A stretch of DNA of 64,000 nucleotides from Geothrix oryzae (GTDB taxonomy: Bacteria > Acidobacteriota > Holophagae > Holophagales > Holophagaceae): NCBI RefSeq assembly GCF_030295385.1, contig NZ_AP027079.1:2108001-2172000 (forward strand). The letters are read 5' to 3'. The notes under the pieces are model-generated. The model was given only the letters and a program-made list of their open reading frames with translations, made no database searches and was not told where the DNA came from. Shown piece after piece: positions 51,796 through 60,397 of the stretch; within the stretch, counting starts at the first letter, position 1; every line of letters begins with the position of its first letter. The position numbers and the translations under genes were made by a program.

Positions 51796-54429
51796 ATGTT
51801 CAAAGTGCCCACCTCCCTGATCCGGCCGAGCATGCCCAGGACCTTCCTGTTCCTGCTCGGCATCTGGTCGGTGATCGTGGGCTGCATCCTGGGGGTGGTC
51901 CTGTATTTCTCCACTCGGGAGGAGCGGGAGATCGCCCTCAACCGGGCCATGGACAGCTACCACAAGGATCTGGCCTACCGCCGCTGGGCTTCGGAGCGGG
52001 GCGGGGTCTATGTACCGCTCAACGGGAAGACGCCCCCCAATCCGCATCTGTCCCACCGGCCGGACCGGGACATCACCACCTCCCAGGGGAAGGCCCTCAC
52101 CCTGGTGAACCCCGCCTACATGACGCGGATGGTGCACGAACTCGGAGCCGATGCCTACGGGTTGCAGGGCCACATCACCAGCCTGCATCCCATCCGGCCC
52201 GAAAACGCGCCGGATGCCTGGGAGCGGCGGGCCCTCGAGTCCTTCGAGCGCGGTGCCCGGAACTACTCCGAGGTGCTGAGGGAGAACGGGCGTCCGGTGC
52301 TGCGCTACATGGGCGCCTTCCTCGTCGATTCGAGCTGCCTGGCCTGCCACGCCCAGCAGGGCTACAAGGTGGGCGATGTCCGGGGCGGCATCAGCGTCAC
52401 CGTGCCGGTCGGATCGGGCCCTTCGGCCCTCGGTCTGTCCCACAAGGCCATCTCCCTGCTGGCCGTGGCCTCGTTCTGGCTCATGGGCGCAGGCGCCATC
52501 TTCGTTTGGGTGCGGCGGATCGTGCGGTCGGCGCAGGTGCAGCAGCGGATGGTCGAGGAGCTGAAGGAGCGGTCCCAGCGCTTCGAGGCGATCCGGGCCA
52601 CCACGCCGGACAGCCTGTGGTTCCTGGATCGGGAGGGGCTCATCCAATGGGTGAACGAGACCTACTGCCGCCTGTCCGGGTACGACCGGGAGGAGCTCCT
52701 GGGGCAGCCCATCTCCCTGGTCGAGGCCCAGGAAACCCCCGATGAGGTCGCCCACCACTTCGCCGACATCCAGCAGGGCCGGGATGTGGAGCACCGCTTC
52801 CGGACCCAGCACCGCGCCAAGGACGGCCGCATCCTCGACCTGGAAGTCACCACCTCCCTCTTGAGTTCCAAGGGTGAGGTCGTCTCCTTCCTCCGCGACA
52901 TCACCCAGGAGGTCCAAGCCAGCCGGCAGATCCGCGAGAGCGAGGCCCGCTTCCGGCAGCTCTTCGAGTCCTCGCCCGCCCCCATGTTCATCCACCGGGA
53001 AGGCCGCATCCTCCACGCGAACCTGGCGATGGCAAGGCTCCTGGAGGCCGAGGATCCCGGCGGCATCCTGAACCGCGAAGTCATGCCCTTCATCCATCCG
53101 GACTTCCAGGCCGTGGTGGGGGAACGGGCCCGCGCCCTGCACGAATCGAACCTGCCCGCCCAGCCCATGGCCATGACCCTCCTCACCCTCAAGGGCCGCG
53201 AGGTCTGGGTGGAGGCCCAGTCGGTGTCGCTGGACCTTCCCGGCGGCTTGGCCGGGCTGGTTTTCGCCCAGGATCTCACCGAGCGGCGGCGCGCGGAGGA
53301 CGAGCGGCTGAAGCTGGAAACCGAGATCCAGCACGCCCAGAAGCTGGACAGCCTGGGCAGCCTGGCGGGTGGCATCGCCCACGACATGAACAATGTGCTG
53401 GCCGCCATCCTGGGGATGTCCTCCCTGCTGCAGGCCAAGGCCCAGGGCGACGACGCCCTGGCGCGCTCGCTCCAGACCATCGAGAAGGCCGCCGGCCGGG
53501 GCCGGGACCTGGTGAAGGGCCTCACGGACTTCGCGCGGAAGGGGCTGCAGGAGGCCCGGATCATGGATCTGAACGCCATGGTCCGCGAGGAACTCGACCT
53601 GCTCGTCCGCACGAGCCGGCAGCGGTTCATCTTCGATGTCCAGCTCGAAGACGACCTCCCGCCCATCATGGGCGAGCCGAGCACCCTGGGCAGCGCCTTC
53701 ATGAACCTCTGCGTGAACGCCTTCGACGCCATGCCCCGCGGCGGGACGCTCCAGGTCCGCACCCGGCGGCAGGGCGCCCAGGTCATCCTGGTGGTGGCCG
53801 ATACGGGCCAGGGCATTCCCGCGGAGGTCCTCCCCCGCGTCACCGAACCCTTCTTCACCACCAAGCCCACGGGCCGGGGGACCGGGCTGGGCCTCGCCAT
53901 GGTCTACGGCACCATGAAGGCCCACGGGGGCGCCCTGGACATCCAGAGCGAGGTGGGCAAGGGCACCCGCATCAGCCTCAGCTTCCCCGCCGCCGAAAAA
54001 GGCGCGGAGACTGCTGGGGCCAAGCCGGTCGCCTCCGCACCCCAGGCGGCCAGCCTCCGCATCCTCGTGGTGGATGACGATGCCCTGATCCGGAGCATCC
54101 TGCCGGCCATGCTCGAGCAGCTCGGCCACCAGGTGGAGACGGCCTCCAGCGGGCTGGAGGCCCTCCGCCGCCTGGACGCGGGCCTGCCGGCGGACCTCGT
54201 GATCCTCGACCACAACATGCCGGGCCTCAGCGGGGCCGAGACCCTCCCCCGCATCCTCCAGCTGCGTCCGGGCCTCCGGGTCCTCGTGACCACGGGGTTC
54301 CTGGACAACGAGCTGAAGCTGCTGCTCGCGGGCTTCCCCGCCGTCCTGGCCCTCCAGAAGCCCTTCACCCTCGCCGAACTCCGGCAGCTGCTGGAGGGCC
54401 TGACGGGCCAGGATGAAACGGGAAATTAG
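51796..54429 (+). CDS. Heme-sensing (DUF3365) hybrid histidine kinase
   Basis: An 877-residue membrane kinase. One helix (about 16-36) is followed by a periplasmic DUF3365 c-heme sensor with CLACH (C181, C184, H185) and GDVRGGISVTVPV, then a second helix (about 212-238). Two PAS domains (about 255-375 and 385-500), an H box GGIAHDMNNVL (H529), an ATPase with DTGQGIPAEV and GRGTGLGLAMVYG, and a receiver with D805 in VILDHNMPG follow. The kinase-receiver half resembles the giant kinase at 37.7 kb. It starts 56 bases after cheB in the same direction, so redox or ligand input to behaviour is plausible but unproven. Confidence 0.93.
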   Translation: MFKVPTSLIRPSMPRTFLFLLGIWSVIVGCILGVVLYFSTREEREIALNRAMDSYHKDLAYRRWASERGGVYVPLNGKTPPNPHLSHRPDRDITTSQGKALTLVNPAYMTRMVHELGADAYGLQGHITSLHPIRPENAPDAWERRALESFERGARNYSEVLRENGRPVLRYMGAFLVDSSCLACHAQQGYKVGDVRGGISVTVPVGSGPSALGLSHKAISLLAVASFWLMGAGAIFVWVRRIVRSAQVQQRMVEELKERSQRFEAIRATTPDSLWFLDREGLIQWVNETYCRLSGYDREELLGQPISLVEAQETPDEVAHHFADIQQGRDVEHRFRTQHRAKDGRILDLEVTTSLLSSKGEVVSFLRDITQEVQASRQIRESEARFRQLFESSPAPMFIHREGRILHANLAMARLLEAEDPGGILNREVMPFIHPDFQAVVGERARALHESNLPAQPMAMTLLTLKGREVWVEAQSVSLDLPGGLAGLVFAQDLTERRRAEDERLKLETEIQHAQKLDSLGSLAGGIAHDMNNVLAAILGMSSLLQAKAQGDDALARSLQTIEKAAGRGRDLVKGLTDFARKGLQEARIMDLNAMVREELDLLVRTSRQRFIFDVQLEDDLPPIMGEPSTLGSAFMNLCVNAFDAMPRGGTLQVRTRRQGAQVILVVADTGQGIPAEVLPRVTEPFFTTKPTGRGTGLGLAMVYGTMKAHGGALDIQSEVGKGTRISLSFPAAEKGAETAGAKPVASAPQAASLRILVVDDDALIRSILPAMLEQLGHQVETASSGLEALRRLDAGLPADLVILDHNMPGLSGAETLPRILQLRPGLRVLVTTGFLDNELKLLLAGFPAVLALQKPFTLAELRQLLEGLTGQDETGN

Positions 54430-54432
54430 AAC

Positions 54433-54987
54433 TCAGTGGCTCATCCGGATGTCCACGGGGTTCTTGAAGGTGTCGTACAGCGGTGAAGTCCGCATCACCT
54501 GCTCGTGCAGCTCCTTGATCTGCTGCGGCGTGCCGCTGCAGGCGAGGTTCACCTTCACCCGGATCTGGGAGAGTCCGGACCGGATGGCCTTGTCCAGTTC
54601 GAGGAAGCCCCGGAGATCGGTATCCGTCTCCATGTCGAAGCTGAGGCTGGTGATGTCCAGCCCCATGGCCGCGGCGGTGTAGGCGTAGGTCACACTGAGG
54701 CAGGAGCTCAGGGCGTGCAGTGCTGCCTCGCCGGCGTTGGGCGCGAGGTCCGTGCCCAGCAGGGCGGCGGGCTCGTCACCCTCGAGGAACATGGGCGTGG
54801 CCCGCTTGTGCTCCTGCCCCGCTCCATAGAGGGAGTCGAAAGTGCTCTGCGAATGGGCCCGGTTGATCCACTTGGCCTTGGAGCGGAAGGTGAACTTGGC
54901 GAGGGCGGGATTGGCCTTCACCTGGGCGACCGTGGCGTTGAGGTCCTCCACATTCACCCCGTTGTGGATGGTTGCGATGCTGCCCAT
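54433..54987 (-). CDS. OsmC/Ohr-family peroxiredoxin-like protein
   Basis: A 184-residue OsmC-fold protein that may reduce organic hydroperoxides. Typical elements are GTDLAPNAGEAALHALSSCLSV (shared out as TDLAPNAGEAALHALSSCL with the first Cys) and a second Cys in VNLACSG. The first Cys lies in the expected helix position. A near-ideal ribosome site AAGGAGG precedes the ATG at 54987, so upstream in-frame codons to 55161 are not used. It is convergent with the hybrid kinase, with 3 bases between stops. Confidence 0.85.
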   Translation of the reverse strand: MGSIATIHNGVNVEDLNATVAQVKANPALAKFTFRSKAKWINRAHSQSTFDSLYGAGQEHKRATPMFLEGDEPAALLGTDLAPNAGEAALHALSSCLSVTYAYTAAAMGLDITSLSFDMETDTDLRGFLELDKAIRSGLSQIRVKVNLACSGTPQQIKELHEQVMRTSPLYDTFKNPVDIRMSH

Positions 54988-55186
54988 GAATCCTCCTTCT
55001 GGGATCGGGCCGCCGGCCGCCGGCAGGCCAAGCCTCCCGGCGGAGCAGCGCGTAGGGAACACCCAAGGCCGCCGCATGGCACGGCGCCCCCTGGAAACAG
55101 GTCCCCAGCATGGGCCGCGTTGAGTCTGAAACAAGGTCGCAAAATTCGAACCACCCCCCACCAGGGAACCGCCGTGGAAGGCTCCG

Positions 55187-56152
55187 TCACTTCGGGATGG
55201 GGATGGCCCGGGCGGCTTCCAGGGCCTTCCTCGCCCGCTCCCGTTCCGCCTCCGACGGCGTGCCCCAGACGGCGCGGCTGGGCTTCTGCTTGAGCAGCTG
55301 GAGAAGCTCCTCCACGGAGGCCAGCGACCGCCTCAGGCTCTTGAGGCTGGCCTCGACCTCGGGCTGGTCTTCGGTGCGGAAGCGCGCCAGCAGGCCATCG
55401 GACTGCTGCAGCACCGAGGCCAGATTCACCAGGATCCGGTCCAGCTCGGGGCCCCGCGCCTCCAGCAGGGACCGCGTCACGGCCAGGCTCTTCTCCAGGT
55501 CCGCGAGGGCCCGGTCGGCGCCGGCCATGCTGCGGTCCGCATGGGCCGTCAGGCCGCGGCCCTCACGGGCCAGAGCCTGGAATTCGCGCAGGGTGGCATC
55601 CAGGGATCGCAGGGCCTGGGCCACGGAGGGGTGCTCCAGCAGGTCCCCCAGCCCCTTCTTCTGGACGCGGTCCCTCATGGCATCCAGGGACCCATTCAGG
55701 TTGGCCAGCAGACGGTCGGCGCGCTCGAGCACGCCGCCGAGGGAGACTCCGGCCACGCCCGGGATCTGGTCACCCGCAGTCAACGCCACGGTCCGCTCCA
55801 CCACCTCAGGCAGCTGCAGGTCGAGCATCACGCTGCCCACGCCCTTGGGCGCCACCACGGCCCGGGTGCCGCGCCAGAGGCGGATGTCCTCGCGCACGGA
55901 GATGGTGGCGAGGAAGTGATAATCCACGCCCTCCTGCACCATGTCCACCCGATCGACGGCCCCCACGCGGTAGCCCTTCAACTGGACATCGGTGCCGGGC
56001 ACGAGCCCTTCCATCTCATCGAGGCGCACCACCAGCCGGTGCGTCTTCTCCGTCACGGCCCCGGCATTCTTGTAGGCCAGCAGCCCCACGAAGAGGGCCA
56101 GGGCCAGGAGGACGAAGAGCCCGAGGCGGGCGTCCTGCTTTTCGAAGTTCAT
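55187..56152 (-). CDS. mlaD: MlaD-like MCE-domain lipid-transport protein
   Basis: A 321-residue periplasmic protein anchored by one helix (LGLFVLLALALFVGLLAYKN). A single MCE domain (about 38-115) contains MEGLVPGTDVQLKGYRVGAVD. A long helical tail (about 135-305) with heptad Leu patterns could form a tube or bind partners. It begins at an ATGA overlap with the ATPase gene. The family moves phospholipids between membranes. MlaC and MlaB equivalents are not present here. Confidence 0.9.
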   Translation of the reverse strand: MNFEKQDARLGLFVLLALALFVGLLAYKNAGAVTEKTHRLVVRLDEMEGLVPGTDVQLKGYRVGAVDRVDMVQEGVDYHFLATISVREDIRLWRGTRAVVAPKGVGSVMLDLQLPEVVERTVALTAGDQIPGVAGVSLGGVLERADRLLANLNGSLDAMRDRVQKKGLGDLLEHPSVAQALRSLDATLREFQALAREGRGLTAHADRSMAGADRALADLEKSLAVTRSLLEARGPELDRILVNLASVLQQSDGLLARFRTEDQPEVEASLKSLRRSLASVEELLQLLKQKPSRAVWGTPSEAERERARKALEAARAIPIPK

Positions 56153-56814
56153 GGCGCCTCCGGCGGCGATGAGGGGGAACGCAGAGCCAGCCGGTGGGCC
56201 TCAAGGCCCGGGAAGGTGGCGGCGTCCTCGGCGGCGATCACCAGCGTGCGCTCCGGGTCGCCCGCCCAGGTCCCCACCAGATCCAGGACCAGCGCGCGGT
56301 CTGCTGCGTCCAGGCCCTCCAGGGGCTCGTCCAGCAGCGCCAGCTCGGGATCCAGGGCGAGGAGACGGGCGAGGTTCGCATGCTTGCGGGCGGCGCCGCT
56401 CACCGCATGGGGCCTGAGCCCGGCCACCGGGCTCAGGCCCAGGCGCTCCAGCGCGCTCCCGACCCGGATCTGGACTTCGTGGTGCGGCAGGCCGCGGAAC
56501 CGCAGCGGCAGGGCTACATTGTCCGCCAGGCTCAGGTTCGAAAGCAGCCCACCGGCGGCGAAGGCGAAGCCCATCCGGACGCGCCCGGCCAGGGCCAGGG
56601 CGCCGTCGCCGGGCCAGACGGGAACGCCCGCAATCTGCACCTGGCCCGCCCGGGGGCGTTCCACGCCCGCGATCACCTTCAGCAGCCGGCTCTTGCCCGA
56701 TCCGCTGCCCCCCGTCACCAGGAGGTTCGCGCCGCGCGACAGCGAGAGGTCCAGCCCCTCAACCAGGGGCCGCCCCTCGGGCGAATCGCAGGCGAGGCCG
56801 CGGAGCTCGAGCAT
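56149..56814 (-). CDS. mlaF: MlaF-like ABC ATPase with degenerate signature and switch motifs
   Basis: A 221-residue ATPase that pairs with the MlaE permease. Walker A is VTGGSGSGKSRLLKV (about 34-48) and Walker B LALLDEPLEGLDAA. The signature, normally LSGGQ-like, reads AVSGAARKHANLARLL, and the switch region reads TLVIAAEDAA, where a His is expected after the Walker B strand. The Q-loop area is also unusual (MGFAFAAGGLLSNLSL). The ATG at 56814 shares its A with the mlaE stop. Activity may be altered; lipid-transport assignment rests on neighbours. Confidence 0.82.
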   Translation of the reverse strand: MLELRGLACDSPEGRPLVEGLDLSLSRGANLLVTGGSGSGKSRLLKVIAGVERPRAGQVQIAGVPVWPGDGALALAGRVRMGFAFAAGGLLSNLSLADNVALPLRFRGLPHHEVQIRVGSALERLGLSPVAGLRPHAVSGAARKHANLARLLALDPELALLDEPLEGLDAADRALVLDLVGTWAGDPERTLVIAAEDAATFPGLEAHRLALRSPSSPPEAP

Positions 56815-57599
56815 CAGAAGTAGAAGAGCGCGGCCACGAGGCCGTCGATCAGGAACACCGCCACCAGGGCCGACACCACGGTCTTGGTGACGGCCTGGGG
56901 GATCTCGGTCTGGCTGCGCCGGATCCGCAGCCCGAAGTGGCAGGCATGGAAGGTGATGGCCCCCGAGAAGAACACGATCTTCAGCAGAGTCGCGGCGAAG
57001 TCGCGGTTGGACAGCGTCTGTCGAACCGAATCCATGAAGAACCCGAAGGTGACGCCGTACTTCAGCCTGGCCACGAGAAAGCCACCGGAAAGGGCCGCCG
57101 CGTCGAAGAACACCACCAGGGCGAAGACCGAGACGAGCACGCCCAGCCAGCGGGGCAGCAGGAGGTACTGGTAGGGATTCACGCCGTGGGCGGCCAGGGC
57201 ATCCACCTCCCCGTTCAGCTGCATGGTGCCCAGCTCGGCGGCGATGGCCGTGGAGCTGCGGCCGATGACCAGGACCGCCGTCAGCAGCGGACCCAGCTCC
57301 CGGAGGATGATCAGTACCATCAGCGCGCCGATGTAGTTTTCCGCCCCCAGCCCGGACAGCTGGCTGAAGGCCTGGATCAAGGTCACGGCGCCCAGCAGCA
57401 GGGCCGTCCCGGCCACGAGCGCCCCCGCGTCGAGCCCCGTGAACCGGATCTGAAGCTTCGTCTGCGCCCCCACCACCGCCAGCTGGCCGAACCGCAGGAA
57501 CAGGGCGTCCCGCAGCGTCCGCAGCACCAGGTGAGCCTGATCGCCCAGGAACTCCAGGAAACCGCGCACGGGCGCGCCGAGCCGCGCAAGGAAAGCCAT
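56814..57599 (-). CDS. mlaE: MlaE-family ABC transporter permease
   Basis: A 261-residue inner-membrane subunit of the MCE lipid transporter. Four to six hydrophobic segments follow an amphipathic N-terminal stretch. The conserved core LRELGPLLTAVLVIGRSSTAIAAELGTM (spread over about 100-127) and GVNPYQYLLLPRW are hallmarks. GGGTGAG lies close before the ATG at 57599. It leads the order mlaE-mlaF-mlaD with overlapping ends. Confidence 0.93.
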   Translation of the reverse strand: MAFLARLGAPVRGFLEFLGDQAHLVLRTLRDALFLRFGQLAVVGAQTKLQIRFTGLDAGALVAGTALLLGAVTLIQAFSQLSGLGAENYIGALMVLIILRELGPLLTAVLVIGRSSTAIAAELGTMQLNGEVDALAAHGVNPYQYLLLPRWLGVLVSVFALVVFFDAAALSGGFLVARLKYGVTFGFFMDSVRQTLSNRDFAATLLKIVFFSGAITFHACHFGLRIRRSQTEIPQAVTKTVVSALVAVFLIDGLVAALFYF

Positions 57600-57638
57600 G
57601 TCTCACCCAAGGGATGATTCAGGCTAGCAGAAAATCGA

Positions 57639-58259
57639 TCACTTCAAGACGAAGCCGTCCGCATAGTCGATGACCGTCACCACCCGGTAGTCGCGGTGGG
57701 GGGCGGAACCCGCGCCGGCCTGGTGCAGGTCCGGATTGAAGAGGCCCTTCCGGTGGCCGCGGCCCGGCACGCCATCGTCGATCAGCAGCTGGATCACCAC
57801 CTGCCGCGCCTCGTCCTCGCCGGTGCTGATGTTCTCCGCGATGAGCCCATGCCAGGTGCCGATCCGGTTGAGCCGGTCCGACGGACGGCTGCCGTCGGAA
57901 CCGGTGTGGTCCAGGCTGCCGCGGGGCCCGAGATCCCGGGCGTGGGCCCGCGCCGCCCGGGCCAGCCCCTCGTTGAAGCGCAGCGGCCCGAGGGGCCGGG
58001 CCGACTCGAGAAAGGCGATGGCCTCGTCCAGGGCCGCCACGCCCTCCTCGGTGCGCAAGGGTACGCGGCCGGGCCGCTTCCAGAGCGTGCCCTCGAACCC
58101 GGAGCGCAGCTCCCGCAGATGCTTCGCGTAGGCCCTCGGCCGCATCCGGGCCTCGCTCATCTCCTGCACCACCGCCCGCTCGAAGGGGGTGGCAACCTCG
58201 GGGGCCGGCGCCTGGGCCGGAAGCAGCAGCGTGACGAGGGACAGTACGGCGGTCCTCAT
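57639..58259 (-). CDS. Secreted CAP (SCP/PR-1) domain protein
   Basis: A 206-residue exported protein with a short signal peptide (about 1-17). The CAP fold has LRFNEGLARAARAHARDL, the His in SLDHTGSDG, IAENISTGED and the second His in GRGHRKGLFNPDLHQAGAG. Bacterial CAP proteins often bind sterols, lipids or metals, and no activity can be assigned. GAGG lies 5 bases before the ATG at 58259, with TATTCT as a possible -10 further upstream. It lies 21 bases... downstream of no gene on its strand, 126 bases after the DUF4395 stop. Confidence 0.85.
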   Translation of the reverse strand: MRTAVLSLVTLLLPAQAPAPEVATPFERAVVQEMSEARMRPRAYAKHLRELRSGFEGTLWKRPGRVPLRTEEGVAALDEAIAFLESARPLGPLRFNEGLARAARAHARDLGPRGSLDHTGSDGSRPSDRLNRIGTWHGLIAENISTGEDEARQVVIQLLIDDGVPGRGHRKGLFNPDLHQAGAGSAPHRDYRVVTVIDYADGFVLK

Positions 58260-58385
58260 GGATACCTCGGGGATCCTCCAGAATAGACGCGAGGGAATCC
58301 GCCTCCTTCAGACGGCCGGTTCGTCGAGGCGGCGGGAGGGCGTACGGACCTCGGCGCCTCCGCTCTCCTGGCCCTGGCTCTCGCC

Positions 58386-58865
58386 CTAGCCCTCGCCCCA
58401 CTGGCGCCAAGGCAGCCATGGATGGATCTGGCAGGCCAGGCAGACGCCGAGGAACGCCTCGAGGCCCGCGCAGAGGCCGAGCGTGGCCGCCAGGGCATGG
58501 CCCAGGGACCGCAGTCCCACCAGCCAAGCCAACCCGGTTCCCAGCGAAAACAGAAAGCCCAGAGAGGCCGCGAAGCGCTTGGGACCGGCGTTGACCGTCC
58601 GTGCGGGGAGATCCGCCCACCGGCGGAGGAATCCCGCCAAGCGCGCCACGGGGCTCCAGGCTGAACGCCCCGCGGCGCGGAACGCGAAATCCGCTGCCAG
58701 GGTTAGGACCATCCAGGCCCAGCCGCCTCCGACCGCCAGCGCCAAGAGGCCCAGCGACAGGCCTGCGGCGATCCGGCCCGCCGTTTCATCCACAAGATTC
58801 GGGACGATGGGGCAGCTCGGTCCAGGCCGGGTCACCGCTGAAGGCACGCGCGCGTCCGACCTCAT
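58386..58865 (-). CDS. DUF4395 membrane protein
   Basis: A 159-residue membrane protein. It has an N-terminal CPIVPNLVDETAGR segment, two to four hydrophobic helices, the conserved SPVARLAGFL and PKRFAASLGFLFS, and a C-terminal helix ending FLGVCLACQIHPWL with a CxxC pair. This matches DUF4395. The family's role is unknown; its CxxC suggests thiol or metal chemistry, often near sulfur genes, and here it follows cysK by 2 bases on the same strand. Confidence 0.83.
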   Translation of the reverse strand: MRSDARVPSAVTRPGPSCPIVPNLVDETAGRIAAGLSLGLLALAVGGGWAWMVLTLAADFAFRAAGRSAWSPVARLAGFLRRWADLPARTVNAGPKRFAASLGFLFSLGTGLAWLVGLRSLGHALAATLGLCAGLEAFLGVCLACQIHPWLPWRQWGEG

Positions 58866-58867
58866 GC

Positions 58868-59824
58868 CTAGAGCGCGGGGCCGTCGATCTCGGCGAACAG
58901 GGGATGCGTGAGGTAGCGCTCGCCGGTGTCGCAGAGCACGGCCACCACGGTCTTGCCCTCGCCCAGCTCCTTCGCCACTTCCAGGGCCGCGAAGACGATG
59001 GCGCCGGTGCTGATGCCCGTGAGCAGGCCCTCTTCGCGGGCCAGGCGGCGGGCGATGGCGATGGCGTCGTCGTAGCCCACGGGACGGACGCGCTGGAAGG
59101 CCTGGCGGTTCAGAATGCCCGGCACGAAGTTCGGCCCCAGGCCCTGGAGCTTGTGCGGGCCCGCCTTGCCCGTGCTCAGCAGGGGCGAGGTCTCCGGTTC
59201 CACGGCCACCACCAGGGTGCCCGGCTTCTTCTCGGCGAGCACCTCGCCCACGCCGGTCACGGTGCCGCCCGTGCCCACGCCGGCCACGAAGGCATCCAGC
59301 TCCGGCACCTGCTCCAGGATCTCCAGGGCCGTGGTCCGCCGGTGGACCGCCGGGTTGGCGGGGTTCTCGAACTGGCGCACGAGGAAGTAGGAGGGATCTC
59401 CATCCGCCAGTTCCTGGGCCTTGTCCACCGCGGCCTTCATGCCGCCGGAGCCCGGCGTCAGCACCAGCTCGGCCCCGTAGGCCTTCAGCAGGGCCCGGCG
59501 CTCCTGCGTCATGGTGTCGGGCATCACCAGCGTGATCTTGTAGCCCTTGGCCGCAGCCACGAACGCCAGGCCGATGCCCGTGTTGCCGCTCGTGGCCTCC
59601 AGGAGGGTCATGCCGGGCTTCAGCGCGCCTCGGGCCTCCGCGTCCTGGATCATGCTCAAGGCGATGCGGTCCTTCACGCTGCCGCCCGGGTTGGCGCTCT
59701 CGAGCTTCACATAGACCTTGGCCGAGCCCTTCGGCACGAGGCGGTTCAGGCGGACGACGGGGGTGTAGCCCACCAGATCGTAGGCATGTTCAACGCGGTT
59801 GGGGCGGTCGGTGGGGCGGCTCAT
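58868..59824 (-). CDS. cysK: Cysteine synthase A (O-acetylserine sulfhydrylase)
   Basis: PLP enzyme making cysteine from O-acetylserine and sulfide. The 318-residue product has the Schiff-base Lys in [12 protein letters not shown], the substrate loop [13 protein letters not shown], the cofactor phosphate loop [12 protein letters not shown] and [13 protein letters not shown]. Length and motifs are those of CysK rather than cystathionine beta-synthase. GGAGGG precedes the ATG at 59824, and a clear promoter lies at 59862-59889. It is divergent from an Rrf2 regulator gene. Confidence 0.95.
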   Translation of the reverse strand: MSRPTDRPNRVEHAYDLVGYTPVVRLNRLVPKGSAKVYVKLESANPGGSVKDRIALSMIQDAEARGALKPGMTLLEATSGNTGIGLAFVAAAKGYKITLVMPDTMTQERRALLKAYGAELVLTPGSGGMKAAVDKAQELADGDPSYFLVRQFENPANPAVHRRTTALEILEQVPELDAFVAGVGTGGTVTGVGEVLAEKKPGTLVVAVEPETSPLLSTGKAGPHKLQGLGPNFVPGILNRQAFQRVRPVGYDDAIAIARRLAREEGLLTGISTGAIVFAALEVAKELGEGKTVVAVLCDTGERYLTHPLFAEIDGPAL

Positions 59825-59861
59825 GGTTCCCTCCAGGGTTCGGGCAGGGCCCGGACTCTGG

Positions 59862-59889
59862 AGTATGGGAATGGAAAAGAAATTGTCAA
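59862..59889 (-). promoter_or_regulatory. Sigma-70-type promoter of cysK
   Basis: On the minus strand TTGACA (bases 59889-59884) and CATACT (59867-59862) are separated by 16 bases. The surrounding AT-rich stretch to 59918 also contains TATATT (59911-59916), a candidate -10 for the divergent Rrf2 gene, so the two promoters overlap or abut. Confidence 0.65.
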
Positions 59890-59934
59890 GTTTGTTAATT
59901 GTTTTAGTTGTATATTAACTCCCGGAGGATGGCG

Positions 59935-60363
59935 ATGAAGGGTTCGGCCAAAGGACGCTACGGGCTGCTGTTCATGGTGGATCTGGCGCTGCAGGCCGGA
60001 CGGGGTCCAGCACTCGTGGCGGCCATCGCCGAGCGCCAGGCCCTGCCCCCCAAGTTCCTCCGGGTGCTCCTCGGCAACCTCAAGGCGGCGGGGCTCGTGA
60101 AGGTCCAGCGGGGCCCTAGCGGGGGCTGTGAACTGGCCCGGCACCCCAGCCACATCACGGCCCTCGAGGTGCTGGAGGCCCTGGAAGGACGCTGGACCGC
60201 CGCCAGCCTGCCCACCGATGCCACCCCCGGGGCCCGGGCCGTCCGCGAACTCTGGACGCGCAGCACCGAGGCCGCCCGCGCCGTCCTCCGCGCCACCACC
60301 CTCGCCGACCTGGCCGCCCGGCAGCAGGCCCTGGAAGTGGACAGCCACGGCTACTCGATCTGA
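59935..60363 (+). CDS. Rrf2-family transcriptional regulator
   Basis: A 142-residue winged-helix regulator with the family opening GRYGLLFMVDLALQAG, AIAERQALPPKFLRVLLGNLKAAGLV and the wing VQRGPSGGCELAR. It has a single Cys, not the three Cys of iron-sulfur Rrf2 proteins such as IscR, so it is more like CymR-type cysteine-metabolism regulators. GGAGG at 59924-59928 best serves the ATG at 59935 (alternative ATG at 59929 is too close). Its divergence from cysK suggests control of that gene. Confidence 0.85.
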   Translation: MKGSAKGRYGLLFMVDLALQAGRGPALVAAIAERQALPPKFLRVLLGNLKAAGLVKVQRGPSGGCELARHPSHITALEVLEALEGRWTAASLPTDATPGARAVRELWTRSTEAARAVLRATTLADLAARQQALEVDSHGYSI

Positions 60364-60397
60364 GAACTCCAAGCCGCGGAGGGGAACATCAGGGGCC

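Noticed and set aside
51757-54213. Minus-strand open frame (818 codons) opposite the heme-sensor kinase
   Set aside because: Antisense shadow of a clear multi-domain kinase; Gly/Val/Arg-rich product with no recognisable domain and no ribosome site.
55012-55161. Longer OsmC start at 55161
   Set aside because: The ideal AAGGAGG site precedes the ATG at 54987, and the extra residues are Arg/Gly/Pro-rich with no OsmC similarity.
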